DNA from: Elusimicrobia bacterium RIFOXYA12_FULL_51_18 | GTDB lineage: Bacteria > Elusimicrobiota > Elusimicrobia > Elusimicrobiales > UBA9959 | NCBI GenBank assembly: GCA_001800245.1 | Contig: MGVA01000068.1 | Span: 83,833 to 147,832 of the forward strand | Reading direction: 5' to 3' | Length of the DNA: 64,000 nucleotides | Part shown: piece by piece, positions 40,255 through 50,923 of the stretch | How the letters are laid out: every line of letters starts with the position of its first letter | How positions within the stretch are numbered: the first letter of the stretch is position 1 | Notes under the pieces: model-generated | The model's database searches: none | The model's input: only the letters and a program-made list of their open reading frames with translations | Told to the model about the DNA's origin: nothing | Made by a program: the position numbers and the translations under genes

Positions 40255-41556
40255 ATGAAATTGTTTTTTGATAAAAATATTATAACCCTTAAAGAGCCCG
40301 ATAATAATTTTATAATCTATAGCCCACTGATACACAAAAGGGTTAGGATAAGTAAAGCTGTTTTTATAATAATAAATGATGTCCTTAACAATGACGGCGA
40401 TGTCAATTTAAGCAAGATAAAAGAAACTATCTCAAAAGAGTTTAAAACAGCGGCTTCGGACGAGGATATCCTATCGCAGATAAGGTATTTGGAAAAATTA
40501 AAGTTTCTGTTTAAGAAGGATACGGATAAAAACGAACTCAGCGGAACGGTTAACGACAAGATAGTAGAGGATATACAGCTGGCGGATCTGTCGACCGCCT
40601 ATATGCATTTAACGATGAGGTGTAATTTTAATTGCTCGTATTGTTATAACAGGGATTGGCATAAAAACTTCAGAGATGAACTAAAAACGGATGATTGGGC
40701 AAAAGTCGCGGACAAATTAAGCAAAACCACTATCAAACACATCAATGTCACGGGAGGGGAAGCGCTGGTCAGGAAAGATGCGGGAGTAATAATAAAAAAG
40801 TTGGCGGAATTAAAATTCAGGGTCTCGCTGCTTACGAATGGGAGTCTGTTGGGGGAAAGATATAAGGAAGTCCTCCCCTATGTGAACTCCATCGTTTTAA
40901 GCCTGGACAGTGAAAATGAGCATAGCAATGAATTAAATCGAAGCGCCATCGGATTTCAAAACATACTTCAGGTCATCAGAAAGATCACGAAAGAATTCCC
41001 CGATAAACTGGTGGTAAGAAGCGTTATCACCGCTAGCAATATAGATGAAGTTAAGGAGTTCCATGATAAATTGAAAAATGAGTATGGCGTGAAAAACACG
41101 ATAAAAACCATGCTTATCCCCAATCGGATAGAGGACATTGCACAAGTTCCCGAGTTGGAAAAGATAAAGACCCTCAACGATACCGAGATCGGCGAAAGCA
41201 ATGTGTATTATCGTTGTTCTGCGGGAAAGAAGATCATTGCGTTAAGCCCGTCGGGGGACATTTTTCCGTGTCAAAGCCTGATGCATGAAGAGTTTAAAAT
41301 GGCGAACATCTTTGACGGAGACTGGCAGGAAAAAGTAAAAAGAAGTTCGACCGCGCTTATGCCTAAGCTTTTGGCTGAAAAGAAGGGATGCACGGATTGC
41401 CAATATAAGCATTTTTGCGGAGGCGGCTGTCCTGCAATAGGCTATAGGCTGCACGGGAATTTTGATCATCAGCCGGATTTCCTTTGCCCTCATTTAAAAG
41501 AGCAGGCCAAGTGCAGATTGGAGAATGTGCAATCCACATGGGAGACCATCAACTGA
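40255..41556 (+). CDS. Radical SAM/SPASM peptide maturase with N-terminal PqqD-like domain
   Basis: A 433-residue enzyme. Residues 1-85 look like a PqqD-type recognition domain (YSPLIHKRVRISKAVFIIIN, ILSQIRYLEKLKFLF) that would bind the precursor leader. The radical SAM motif is C123-x3-C127-x2-C130 in MRCNFNCSYCYNR, then NVTGGEALVRKD. The SPASM region has Cys 321 (YRCSAG), 339 (FPCQS), 379, 382, 388 and 392 (CTDCQYKHFCGGGCP) and 411, enough for two auxiliary Fe-S clusters. Such enzymes form thioether, C-C or C-O links in peptides. AGGAG precedes ATG 40255. The likely substrate is the two CxCxC peptides just upstream. Confidence 0.9.
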   Translation: MKLFFDKNIITLKEPDNNFIIYSPLIHKRVRISKAVFIIINDVLNNDGDVNLSKIKETISKEFKTAASDEDILSQIRYLEKLKFLFKKDTDKNELSGTVNDKIVEDIQLADLSTAYMHLTMRCNFNCSYCYNRDWHKNFRDELKTDDWAKVADKLSKTTIKHINVTGGEALVRKDAGVIIKKLAELKFRVSLLTNGSLLGERYKEVLPYVNSIVLSLDSENEHSNELNRSAIGFQNILQVIRKITKEFPDKLVVRSVITASNIDEVKEFHDKLKNEYGVKNTIKTMLIPNRIEDIAQVPELEKIKTLNDTEIGESNVYYRCSAGKKIIALSPSGDIFPCQSLMHEEFKMANIFDGDWQEKVKRSSTALMPKLLAEKKGCTDCQYKHFCGGGCPAIGYRLHGNFDHQPDFLCPHLKEQAKCRLENVQSTWETIN

Positions 41557-41620
41557 GCGGCCGGCAAGCTGCTTTAAGTAGCAATTGCTGGAGCCGCAGA
41601 TTCACGATCGAGGAGAACTT

Positions 41621-43327
41621 ATGAAAATAACCGGATTCGCTCGGAAATACACGGGATATATATGCCTTATATTTGGTTTCGTCCTGTTAAAGGCTATCTT
41701 CACGTTTATAGCGCCCGTTATTATAAAAAAGATTCTGGACCAAATATCTTCCGGTTCCATAAATCCCGACGGAATCCAAACATATTTTATCCTGTTCGCG
41801 GTAACGTTCTTCCTGTTATACGCGGTCAATTTTATATTGAGTTACTTCAATCTTAAATTTTCCTTTGTCTTCAAGGTAAATGAGCTGGAGAACCTGTATC
41901 AAAAGCTGATGCGGATAAGATACGCAGATTATTACAAGAACGGCACGGCATATTACGTAAATCGGATCACGGTTTTTGTATATGATCTCTTTTCGCTGCT
42001 TTCAAATACATTATCCTATGCTTTCATTTCCATATTGACCATCCTGATCTCGTTTTATTTTATTTACAAAATAAACATCGGTATTTTATGGATCTCCTTT
42101 ATCCTTCTGCCGCTAAATTATTTCGGTTTTAAACTCATAAACAAGAGCCTCTTAAAGAAAAGCCAGAATATGCAGCATGCAACTGCCGCAAATTATGAAA
42201 AGGTAACGAACACGATCGCGAATTTTGAATTGATAAAACAATTGGTCGACTATCCCGCCATCACCGCATTGATGAGAAGATTTTTCACCGCCAGCGAAGA
42301 AGCCCAGAACGAGGTGAATTTTTACGCGCAGAACATCTCGCTGCTGCTCATATTTGTCATCGATGGGATCAAAAACCTCATTTTGTTCTATTCCATTTAT
42401 CTCCTCTCACAGAAGGCCCTTACTTTTTCCGACGTGATATTTTTGAACATGATAATGTCCATATATTCTGGGGCGCTCAGCGAGCTCAACAAAATAAACA
42501 TCAACCTGCGCGACTTAAAAGTGAATTTCAACTTTTTAAGGGACGAGTTCGCTCAGAAAACCGAGAATAGCGGCACCTTGGAATTAGCTCCGGTTGAAAA
42601 CATCAGATTCGACATTAACGAGTTCAATTATGAATCAAAAAGAGTACTGAATGATTTTCGCCTCTCTTTTTCCAAAGGCAGATCATATGCGGTAGTTGGA
42701 GGCTCCGGCTGTGGAAAATCCACTGTTGCGAAATTACTGGTAGGTTTGTACAACTCTAACATCTACATAAATGATGTTGGAATAGAGAACTATAATCTGG
42801 AAAGTCTGCGGAACCGGATATATTTAGTTTCCCATACCCCTCAGATTTTCCCTTGTTCCATCGAGGAAAACATTAAGATTGGATGCACCGACAATGAGCT
42901 GCGGAACTATGAGAAGCTTATGCAATTGCCGTTCGTTAAAGTCCTGGCTGAAAAGTATGATTTTTCCAAAACCAATATTCTCGAAAGCGGGGTCAACATC
43001 TCAAGCGGGGAAAAGCAATCGATAAGCATGATGCGGATGTTGATCAGAAATCCTGAGGTTATAGTTCTGGATGAAGCCACTTCGGCGATGGATTCAAAAT
43101 GGGAGGAAATGGCCATAAAGGATATGGGGCATTATCTGGGCACCGGCAAGATCCTCATTAATATTTCCCATCGATTAAGCAGCATAAAATCCTGTGGGGA
43201 GATCGTGCTTTTAGAGAACGGCCACATAAGACATATTGGATCTTTGCAGGATATGCTGGGAAACAGCTTGTTTAAGAAAATATTCTCCTCACAAATCGAC
43301 AATATTCAGACAGCTCCCGGAAATTAA
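41621..43327 (+). CDS. ABC transporter, fused permease-ATPase (peptide exporter candidate)
   Basis: A 568-residue half-transporter. Six membrane helices lie within residues 1-310 (for example YICLIFGFVLLKAIFTFIAPVII). The ATPase has Walker A GGSGCGKST, Q-loop VSHTPQIF, a modified signature ISSGEKQS (in place of LSGGQ), Walker B VIVLDEATSAMD and H-loop NISHRLSS. No C39 peptidase domain is present, so it does not cleave a leader itself. AGGAG precedes ATG 41621. As the last gene of the operon it most likely exports the modified peptide. Confidence 0.88.
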   Translation: MKITGFARKYTGYICLIFGFVLLKAIFTFIAPVIIKKILDQISSGSINPDGIQTYFILFAVTFFLLYAVNFILSYFNLKFSFVFKVNELENLYQKLMRIRYADYYKNGTAYYVNRITVFVYDLFSLLSNTLSYAFISILTILISFYFIYKINIGILWISFILLPLNYFGFKLINKSLLKKSQNMQHATAANYEKVTNTIANFELIKQLVDYPAITALMRRFFTASEEAQNEVNFYAQNISLLLIFVIDGIKNLILFYSIYLLSQKALTFSDVIFLNMIMSIYSGALSELNKININLRDLKVNFNFLRDEFAQKTENSGTLELAPVENIRFDINEFNYESKRVLNDFRLSFSKGRSYAVVGGSGCGKSTVAKLLVGLYNSNIYINDVGIENYNLESLRNRIYLVSHTPQIFPCSIEENIKIGCTDNELRNYEKLMQLPFVKVLAEKYDFSKTNILESGVNISSGEKQSISMMRMLIRNPEVIVLDEATSAMDSKWEEMAIKDMGHYLGTGKILINISHRLSSIKSCGEIVLLENGHIRHIGSLQDMLGNSLFKKIFSSQIDNIQTAPGN

Positions 43328-43333
43328 AAATGG

Positions 43334-43362
43334 TCGTGCTCGCTAAATACCGATTAGCGCGA
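43334..43362 (+). terminator. Possible hairpin after the ABC transporter
   Basis: CTCGCTAA and TTAGCGCGAG pair with a two-base bulge shortly after the stop codon. No strong T-run follows, so this may be a weak or processed terminator. Confidence 0.4.
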
Positions 43363-43417
43363 GGAACTGTATCCCCTATCTGCTTTCTCGGGGGTGGGGC
43401 ATTACGCTGAAAATCTT

Positions 43418-43504
43418 CGGAGAGGGTGGGATTCGAACCCACGGTACGCATAAGCGTACACCGGTTTTCAAGACCGGCGCCTTAAACCACTCGGCCACCT
43501 CTCC
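43418..43504 (-). tRNA. tRNA-Ser (UGA)
   Basis: On the minus strand a full class II tRNA is visible. The acceptor GGAGAGG pairs with CCTCTCC. The anticodon arm is CCGGT-CTTGAAA-ACCGG with anticodon TGA. The long variable arm (GTACGCTTATGCGTAC) and the GGTTCGAATCC T-arm are present. CCA is not encoded. Confidence 0.96.
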
Positions 43505-43506
43505 CT

Positions 43507-43550
43507 TTGTCGCACCCCGCGCTAAACACACGCGCGGGGCGGATTACCGC
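43507..43550 (+). repeat. CCCCGCGC hairpin repeat, copy 1
   Basis: TTGTCGCACCCCGCGCTAAA followed by CACACGCGCGGGGCGGAT. Arms CCCCGCGC (43515-43522) and GCGCGGGG (43532-43539) pair perfectly. A near-identical copy lies at 43810. It sits just upstream of the tRNA-Ser gene (minus strand), within about 500 bases without a protein gene. Confidence 0.7.
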
Positions 43551-43618
43551 CGGGCTTTATAAGGTGGCGCCCGGTGCTCCACAAGGAGGGCTCTCGGCAC
43601 CCCTTCCTGGGGATTTTG

Positions 43619-43651
43619 CCACAGGGGACACCGCATTGCGGTTTCCCCTAC
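43619..43651 (+). repeat. CCACAGG-TTTCCCCT hairpin repeat, copy 1
   Basis: CCACAGGGGACACCGC-att-GCGGTTTCCCCTAC forms GGGGA.ACCGC / GCGGT.TCCCC stems around a short loop. Each copy here at 43.6 and 43.7 kb is preceded by a CCCCTTCC.GGGGATTT segment. Further copies are at 43715 and 59565. Confidence 0.65.
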
Positions 43652-43714
43652 CCTCCATTTCATCGTCGCTTACTCCCGGTGCTTCGCTTGGCGGGACCCC
43701 TTCCGGGGATTTCC

Positions 43715-43749
43715 CCACAGGCGGACACCGCTGTTGCGGTTTCCCCTAC
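43715..43749 (+). repeat. CCACAGG-TTTCCCCT hairpin repeat, copy 2
   Basis: CCACAGGCGGACACCGCTG followed by TTGCGGTTTCCCCTAC, about 96 bases after copy 1 and in the same orientation. The CCGC/GCGG stem is kept with a longer loop. Confidence 0.65.
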
Positions 43750-43809
43750 GTTGCGCTGAACCTCCCGAAGCGGAAATCACTTTAATAAAAAGGAGTCAAA
43801 TCTCCCCAC

Positions 43810-43853
43810 TTGTCGCACCCCGCGCTTAACACATGCGCGGGGCGGATGACGCC
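43810..43853 (+). repeat. CCCCGCGC hairpin repeat, copy 2
   Basis: TTGTCGCACCCCGCGCTTAA then CACATGCGCGGGGCGGATG, with arms at 43818-43825 and 43835-43842. It differs from copy 1 mainly in the loop, which fits selection on the stem. AT-rich promoter-like sequence for glmM follows (TATAATATAAAATTAATAT, from about 43895). Confidence 0.7.
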
Positions 43854-43934
43854 GGACCTCTTAAGGTAGTAGTCCTAGACGACTGCGCCAATATAATATA
43901 AAATTAATATTAAGTTAAGCAAAACGGAGCTATC

Positions 43935-43984
43935 GCCGTCTGAGGCATACAGGCTGGTTGGTGGCCATAGCTCTAATACGGCAC
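43935..43984 (+). repeat. GCCGT/ACGGC hairpin family, copy A (upstream of glmM)
   Basis: GCCGTCTGAG (outer arm 43935-43939), a longer inner part with GGTGGCCATAGC, and closing arm ACGGC (43978-43982). It belongs to the family seen at 56233 and 61450 but has an expanded centre. It ends 21 bases before the glmM ATG. Confidence 0.55.
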
Positions 43985-44005
43985 TACGAAAATATTGAGC
44001 GCTTT

Positions 44006-45376
44006 ATGGGTAAATTATTCGGCACAGACGGTATCAGAGGCGTTCCCTGGAATTATCCCTTTACGGAAGATTTTATAAGCAAGATAGGCTATGCCGCGAC
44101 CCTGGTGCTGGCGCATTATAATAAACGTCCCGGAAGGAAGCCGGTGGTCCTTATAGGTATGGATTCCCGGGGGTCCGGCAAGCGCATAAAAAAAGCGCTC
44201 GTTGAAGGCATCTGGGCTAATAAGTTCAAAGTACTGGACCTTGGCGTTATCTCAACTCCCGCCGTGGCCTATCTGGTCAGGCGCGAAGACGCGGATTTCG
44301 GTATAGTTATCTCCGCCAGCCACAACCCGCCGGAATTCAACGGCATAAAGTTCTTTTCCTGCGACGGGCTTAAGCTTAATGACGCTATAGAAAACAAGAT
44401 AGAGGCTTTGCTCTTAAGCGGCAAGCCGCTGACCTTCAGGCGCATAAAACACGCCATCCAGAAAAAAGATTATTCCAGGGATTATATCGATTTCCTGAAA
44501 GGGACCCTGCCCCGCGGTTTTTCACTTAAAGGAGTTAAACTTGTTTTAGACTGCGCCAACGGCGCGGCCTATAAAACGGCGCCTCAGATCTTCAAAGAGC
44601 TGGGAGCGGATATAACCGTTATCGGCGCCAAGCCCGACGGCAAAAATATCAATATCGGCTGCGGGGCCCTTTATACCGAAGCCATGCAGAATAGCACCGT
44701 GCGCTCTAAAGCCTTTTGCGGTATCAGTCTTGACGGCGACGCGGACCGCTGCATGTTTTCCGACGAAAAGGGCCGGCTTCTAGACGGAGACGATCTTGTT
44801 TCAATAGCGGCTCCGTACATGCGCGGGAAAGGGCGGCTGATCAACGATAAGGCCGTTCTGACTTTTATGTCCAATTACGGTCTTATAAAATATCTTAACG
44901 ACCTCGGTATCAAGGCGGTTCAGGTGCCGGTGGGCGATAAGAACGTAACGGACGCGATGCGCAAAGAGGACCTTAAGATCGGCGGCGAGTCCAGCGGGCA
45001 TATAATTTTCAGGGAATTCGCCCCCACCGGGGACGGGATACTTACGGCTCTTCAGATCCTTGCCGCGGTGCGGGATATGGGCAAACCTTTCAGCTATTTT
45101 AAGAATCTCTGGAAACGTTATCCGCAGGTGGTCGGGTCACTGAAAGTGGCCAATAAACCGCCGCTGGAACAAGTCCACGGCTTCAGGGACAAGATCCTGA
45201 AATTTGAAGGCAAACTTAAGGGTAATGGACGTATCTTTATACGCTATTCCGGCACCGAGCCGCTGTTGCGCATACTGGTGGAGGGCGAGTCTAGAGCCGT
45301 GATCAAGGATATCTCGGACGACCTGATGGAGCATTACAGGAAACATTCCGGCGCATTGCAGACGGCTAAACGTTAG
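44006..45376 (+). CDS. glmM: Phosphoglucosamine mutase GlmM
   Basis: A 456-residue enzyme converting GlcN-6-P to GlcN-1-P for UDP-GlcNAc synthesis. It has LFGTDGIRG at the start, the active-site Ser in VISASHNPPEFNGIKFF, the metal loop SLDGDADRC, the sugar loop GGESSGHIIF and the phosphate loop RYSGTEPLLRILVEG. ATG 44006 is chosen because MGKLFGTDGIRG is the family start; the frame extends upstream to 43958. It lies near pdxJ and glmS, so two steps of the same pathway are clustered. Confidence 0.96.
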   Translation: MGKLFGTDGIRGVPWNYPFTEDFISKIGYAATLVLAHYNKRPGRKPVVLIGMDSRGSGKRIKKALVEGIWANKFKVLDLGVISTPAVAYLVRREDADFGIVISASHNPPEFNGIKFFSCDGLKLNDAIENKIEALLLSGKPLTFRRIKHAIQKKDYSRDYIDFLKGTLPRGFSLKGVKLVLDCANGAAYKTAPQIFKELGADITVIGAKPDGKNINIGCGALYTEAMQNSTVRSKAFCGISLDGDADRCMFSDEKGRLLDGDDLVSIAAPYMRGKGRLINDKAVLTFMSNYGLIKYLNDLGIKAVQVPVGDKNVTDAMRKEDLKIGGESSGHIIFREFAPTGDGILTALQILAAVRDMGKPFSYFKNLWKRYPQVVGSLKVANKPPLEQVHGFRDKILKFEGKLKGNGRIFIRYSGTEPLLRILVEGESRAVIKDISDDLMEHYRKHSGALQTAKR

Positions 45377-45416
45377 TTTTCAGTATTTTGGAGTTATTTC
45401 TGGAGGGTTATCAATT

Positions 45417-46136
45417 ATGAGAAATGTAAAATTGGGCGTGAATATAGACCACATCGCCACTTTAAGGAACGCAAGGAACGAGAAGAACCCAGACACCGTG
45501 GAAGCCACCCGCGTGGTGCTCAGTTCGGGTGGAGATATGGTGGTAATGCATCTGCGCGGCGACCGCCGCCATATAAAGGACGCCGACCTGGAAAGGGCCC
45601 GCCGGGAAGTGAAAGGCCTGATACATCTTGAGATGGCTGCCACCCCCGAAATGGAGAAGATCGCGCTAAAGATCAGGCCGGATTCGGTCTGCATAGTGCC
45701 CGAATCTCCCAATGAAGTGACTACCCAGGGCGGCTTGAAGATGGCCGGAAATCTTGCCGGGCTTGAAAAGATCACCCGCAGCCTTTCAAAATCCGGGATC
45801 GAGGTAAGTCTTTTCGTTGATCCCGAACCCCAGCCCATCCGGGCCGCGCATAATATCGGCGCGGACTGTATCGAGCTTTGCACCAGCAAATATTCCGTGT
45901 CCTGGGGAAAGAAACTTCAGGCTAAGGAGCTTGAACAGCTTCAGCTGGCGTCTTTCCTGGTGAAAGAACTTAAAATGAATCTGCACGCCGGGCACGGTCT
46001 GGACTATTACAACGTGGTTCCCGTGGCCAGGATAGAGGGAATGGATTCTCTTAATATAGGCTACTCCATCATTTCCAGGGCGATGTTCGTGGGCCTTAAA
46101 ACGGCGGTGTCGGAGATGAAAAGGCTTATACAATAA
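45417..46136 (+). CDS. pdxJ: Pyridoxine 5'-phosphate synthase PdxJ
   Basis: A 239-residue TIM-barrel enzyme of the DXP-dependent vitamin B6 route; it condenses 1-deoxyxylulose-5-P with 3-amino-2-oxopropyl phosphate. Family signatures include LGVNIDHIATLRNAR, MHLRGDRRHIKDADL, NLEMA-like LIHLEMAATPEM, VCIVPESPNEVTTQGGL, GLDYYNV and LNIGYSIISRAMFVGL. Length is typical. GGAGGG precedes ATG 45417. It lies between glmM and glmS. Confidence 0.96.
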   Translation: MRNVKLGVNIDHIATLRNARNEKNPDTVEATRVVLSSGGDMVVMHLRGDRRHIKDADLERARREVKGLIHLEMAATPEMEKIALKIRPDSVCIVPESPNEVTTQGGLKMAGNLAGLEKITRSLSKSGIEVSLFVDPEPQPIRAAHNIGADCIELCTSKYSVSWGKKLQAKELEQLQLASFLVKELKMNLHAGHGLDYYNVVPVARIEGMDSLNIGYSIISRAMFVGLKTAVSEMKRLIQ

Positions 46137-46237
46137 ACGGATTCGTTGACGGCTGGGCGGCCCAGGCATAGAGTTAAGTATATCTTAGATAAGCAGGCTG
46201 TGCAGCCGTCCGGCTGTCCGGCTGCCAGGCGGCAAGT

Positions 46238-48108
<1,871 letters not shown>

Positions 48109-48112
<4 letters not shown>

Positions 48113-48486
48113 TGAATAAAAAAAACGCCCCGGCCGTCCGCGGCATAGGCATAGACATAACCGAGGTCGCCCGTATACGGCGGCTGTACAGAAAAAATCC
48201 GGCCTTTCTTAAAAGATTTTTCACTCCTGAGGAGATCGTTTACTGTCTCAAAGGAAAAAATGTCTGCGAGCGCATCGCTGTGCGGTTCGCCGCCAAAGAA
48301 GCCGTTATCAAGGCGCTTGACAGGAAAGACCTGCCTTTCAAGGCCATCTCGGTCTCAAAAGCGGAAACAGGCCGGCCCGGGGTCGAGCTGAAAGGGCCGG
48401 GGCTTAAAGGCCTGACGGTCATGTTGTCCCTCTCCCATACCGCGGACTACGCCTGCGCGTCCGCCATAGCGTTTTCCAAAAGATGA
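48109..48486 (+). CDS. acpS: Holo-[acyl-carrier-protein] synthase AcpS
   Basis: A 125-residue 4'-phosphopantetheinyl transferase. It has GIGIDITEVARIRR (metal Asp), FFTPEEIVYCL, RFAAKEAVIKAL (metal Glu and active Lys) and LSLSHTADYACASAIA. It transfers phosphopantetheine from CoA to ACP. ATG 48109 or 48112 both overlap the glmS stop. The stop overlaps the nnrD start (ATGA), so glmS-acpS-nnrD are translationally coupled. Confidence 0.93.
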
Positions 48487-49418
48487 AAGCCATAAACATC
48501 ACCGCTAAATATTTAAGGCCGCTGCTTCCCTTGCGCGTGAAAGACAGCCATAAGGGAGATTACGGCAAGGTGCTTATAATCGCCGGTTCCAGGGGCATGA
48601 CCGGGGCCGCCGTGCTGGCGGCGCGTGCGGCCCTTAAAGCCGGGGCCGGTCTGGTAAGCGTGGCGGTCCCGGACAGCGAACAACCGATCATCGCCCGCGC
48701 CGTGCCGGAAGCCATGACGGTTCCCCTGCCTTCAAAGGACGGCGCGGCGGCTCTTAAAGCCGTCCGCACAGTATTGGCTTTCGAGGAAGAGAAGAAATAC
48801 GACGTTTGCCTTATCGGTCCCGGTTTGTCGCTTAAAGGCGAAACCCCCGAATTTGTCCGGACTCTCCTTAAAAAAATACATATTCCCGCCGTGGTGGACG
48901 CCGATGCGCTTAATGCCTTGTCGCTGGACGGCAACTTTGATTCACTGAAGGACGGCCCGTCTAAAATTTTTACTCCTCACGCGGGAGAGGCGGTGCGGTT
49001 TTTTCCTAGAGGGACGGCCAGGCCGCTTTCCGGTTCCCACGCCGTAGCAAATGAGGCCGGCAGAAAGGCTTTGCTTGAAAAACTACATGCCCGACTGGGT
49101 GGAATCTGCATCCTGAAGGGGTTGGGCACTCTGATAACGGACGGGCGGCGGCTTCTGCGCAATACCAGCGGCGGTCCGGCGCTGGCCAAAGGCGGGTCAG
49201 GCGATGTTTTGGCCGGCTTGATAACCGGGCTCTGGGCTCAGGCAGGAAGGTTGAAAGGCTTTACTCCTGCCACCGCGCTTGAAAGCGCGGCGCTGGGCGT
49301 CTATCTGCACGGCTTATGCGGCGATCTGGCAGCTAAAAGCCTGACTTCACGGTGCGTGCTGGCCGGCGAACTGGTTGATTTTTTGCCCGCGGCGTTCAGA
49401 AAAATAAGAGATATGTGA
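48483..49418 (+). CDS. nnrD: ADP-dependent NAD(P)H-hydrate dehydratase (NnrD domain only)
   Basis: A 311-residue ribokinase-fold enzyme that repairs hydrated NAD(P)H. It has HKGDYGKVLIIAGSRGMTGAA, VVDADALNAL, FTPHAGEAVRFF and GGSGDVLAGLITGL. The N-terminal epimerase (NnrE) domain found in many bacterial fusions is absent. It follows acpS, a very common pairing in bacteria. Confidence 0.92.
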   Translation: MKAINITAKYLRPLLPLRVKDSHKGDYGKVLIIAGSRGMTGAAVLAARAALKAGAGLVSVAVPDSEQPIIARAVPEAMTVPLPSKDGAAALKAVRTVLAFEEEKKYDVCLIGPGLSLKGETPEFVRTLLKKIHIPAVVDADALNALSLDGNFDSLKDGPSKIFTPHAGEAVRFFPRGTARPLSGSHAVANEAGRKALLEKLHARLGGICILKGLGTLITDGRRLLRNTSGGPALAKGGSGDVLAGLITGLWAQAGRLKGFTPATALESAALGVYLHGLCGDLAAKSLTSRCVLAGELVDFLPAAFRKIRDM

Positions 49419-49473
49419 GGAAAAAAGTAAAACTCGAAAGATAAATAGTAAATTAAAAAAATGGGGCAATGAA

Positions 49474-50448
49474 GTGAAACTTTCACAAAAAGGCGAAGCC
49501 GGCATTTTGACCTATATCGAAAAACATTTCCGGTTCCCCGGAGATAAACGCCTTATACTGGGACCCGGAGACGATTGCGCGGTACTGAAGACGACCCCCG
49601 GCAGGGAATTGGTCATCACCACCGATGAACTGGTGGAAAACACGCATTTTCTGCGGCATTTTGCCGATCCTGAAAATTTGGCCGGCAAGCTTATGCGCGT
49701 AAATCTGAGCGACCTGGCGTCCATGGGCCGGGTCAGGCCGGTATCCTGCCTGGTCGGCTCAGGCCTGCCTGAAAATATTCCGGCGGATTTTGTTCTGCGG
49801 TTTATAAGAGCGCTTAAAAAAGAGGCGCTGAAATTCGGCCTCAGCATAGCCGGCGGAAACCTTACCGGCGCGCGGGAGATGCATTTTTATATGACGGTCT
49901 GGGGAGAGGCCGACAGGAAAAGTCTTGTCACCCGTTACGGAGCCGGGCCGGGGGATATTCTTTTCAACCTGGGCCCGCTGGGCGAATCCAAAGCCGGCCT
50001 TGAAATACTTAAAAACGGACTTACGGCGGACAAAAAGCGCTTCAAACAGCTGGTGCGCAGGTTCTGGGAGCCTAAGCCTTTTCTAAAAGAAGGCGCGTTG
50101 ATAGGCGACCGCGGGTTAGCCTCGGCCATGCTGGATAATTCCGATGGGCTGGGCCGGAGCGCCCGGATCTTATCCGAACTTTCCCGCTGCCGCGTCATAC
50201 TTCAAGCCGGCCCGGAAGCGGTTTCTCCCGCTTTGGCGGCTTATGCCGCGGCTAAAGGCAGACCGTGGCGGGAATATGTTTTTTCGGGTGGAGAGGATTA
50301 CGGCCTGGTGTTCACCGCGCGGCCGGAAAAAGCGGCCCTTGTGAAAAAATTGCTGCCGGACGCGTTGGCCGTGGGACGCATAGAAAAAGGAAAAGGCGTG
50401 GTGGTGGAAGGTTATGAAGGTAAAGTCCAAAGCTTCCGTCATTTTTAA
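49474..50448 (+). CDS. thiL: Thiamine-monophosphate kinase ThiL
   Basis: A 324-residue enzyme that phosphorylates thiamine monophosphate to the diphosphate. AIRS-family motifs are LGPGDDCAVL, TTDELVENTHFLR, VNLSDLASMGRVRPVSCLV, AGGNLTGAR, LDNSDGLGRSARIL and FSGGEDYGLVFT. It starts with GTG 49474; an ATG 3 bases upstream is out of frame and stops at once. The last 35 bases overlap tsaE. Confidence 0.92.
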   Translation: MKLSQKGEAGILTYIEKHFRFPGDKRLILGPGDDCAVLKTTPGRELVITTDELVENTHFLRHFADPENLAGKLMRVNLSDLASMGRVRPVSCLVGSGLPENIPADFVLRFIRALKKEALKFGLSIAGGNLTGAREMHFYMTVWGEADRKSLVTRYGAGPGDILFNLGPLGESKAGLEILKNGLTADKKRFKQLVRRFWEPKPFLKEGALIGDRGLASAMLDNSDGLGRSARILSELSRCRVILQAGPEAVSPALAAYAAAKGRPWREYVFSGGEDYGLVFTARPEKAALVKKLLPDALAVGRIEKGKGVVVEGYEGKVQSFRHF

Positions 50449-50923
50449 AAGCCGGAGCCCGGCCGATACCTTAAAGCTCGCCGCTTTGCTGGCCGCTTTG
50501 CTGAAAGGCGGCGAGGTGCTTTCCCTTAAAGGGATGATCGGCGCGGGTAAGACGGTTTTCGTCAAAGGGCTTGCCCTGGCGCTGGGCTCAAAGACTTCGC
50601 CGGTGAGCGCCAGCTTTAACCTTATGAGAACGTATAGGGGCGGGCTGAATATCTATCATTTCGACCTGTTCAGGGTTTCGCCGGAAGAGATGGACAATAT
50701 CGGGCTTGAAGAATATTTGGGCCTGAAGGACGGCGTCACGGCCATAGAATGGGCGCTGTCCGCCGAATACCTTTACGGTCGCGGGGATTTTATGGAGTTG
50801 GATTTTAATCTCGCGGGCGGCGACTCCCGTGATATCGCGGCGGCGGCCCGCGGCGTTTCCGCGGTGAGAATGCTGGAAGCGCTGGAGAAAAAATGGCGAC
50901 ACAGTCCACAAAAAAAATCCTGA
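50414..50923 (+). CDS. tsaE: tRNA threonylcarbamoyladenosine biosynthesis ATPase TsaE
   Basis: A 169-residue P-loop protein. Walker A is LKGMIGAGKTVFVKGLALALG; SPVSASFNLMRTY and IYHFDLFRV are the conserved TsaE regions, and VTAIEWA follows. It works with TsaB and TsaD in making t6A37 of tRNA. It overlaps thiL by 35 bases and tsaB by 31 bases, so the genes are tightly coupled. Confidence 0.92.
   Translation: MKVKSKASVIFKSRSPADTLKLAALLAALLKGGEVLSLKGMIGAGKTVFVKGLALALGSKTSPVSASFNLMRTYRGGLNIYHFDLFRVSPEEMDNIGLEEYLGLKDGVTAIEWALSAEYLYGRGDFMELDFNLAGGDSRDIAAAARGVSAVRMLEALEKKWRHSPQKKS

Noticed and set aside
43507..43785. 92-codon frame beside tRNA-Ser
   Set aside because: It consists of translated hairpin repeats; the repeated peptides reflect DNA repeats, not a protein family.
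43418..43984. Prophage or integrative element attachment at tRNA-Ser
   Set aside because: No integrase and no duplicated tRNA end are visible; the flank holds only short hairpin repeats.
46137..46237. glmS ribozyme upstream of glmS
   Set aside because: The gap is only about 100 bases and shows none of the conserved catalytic core; it resembles the GGCTG-rich dispersed repeat.
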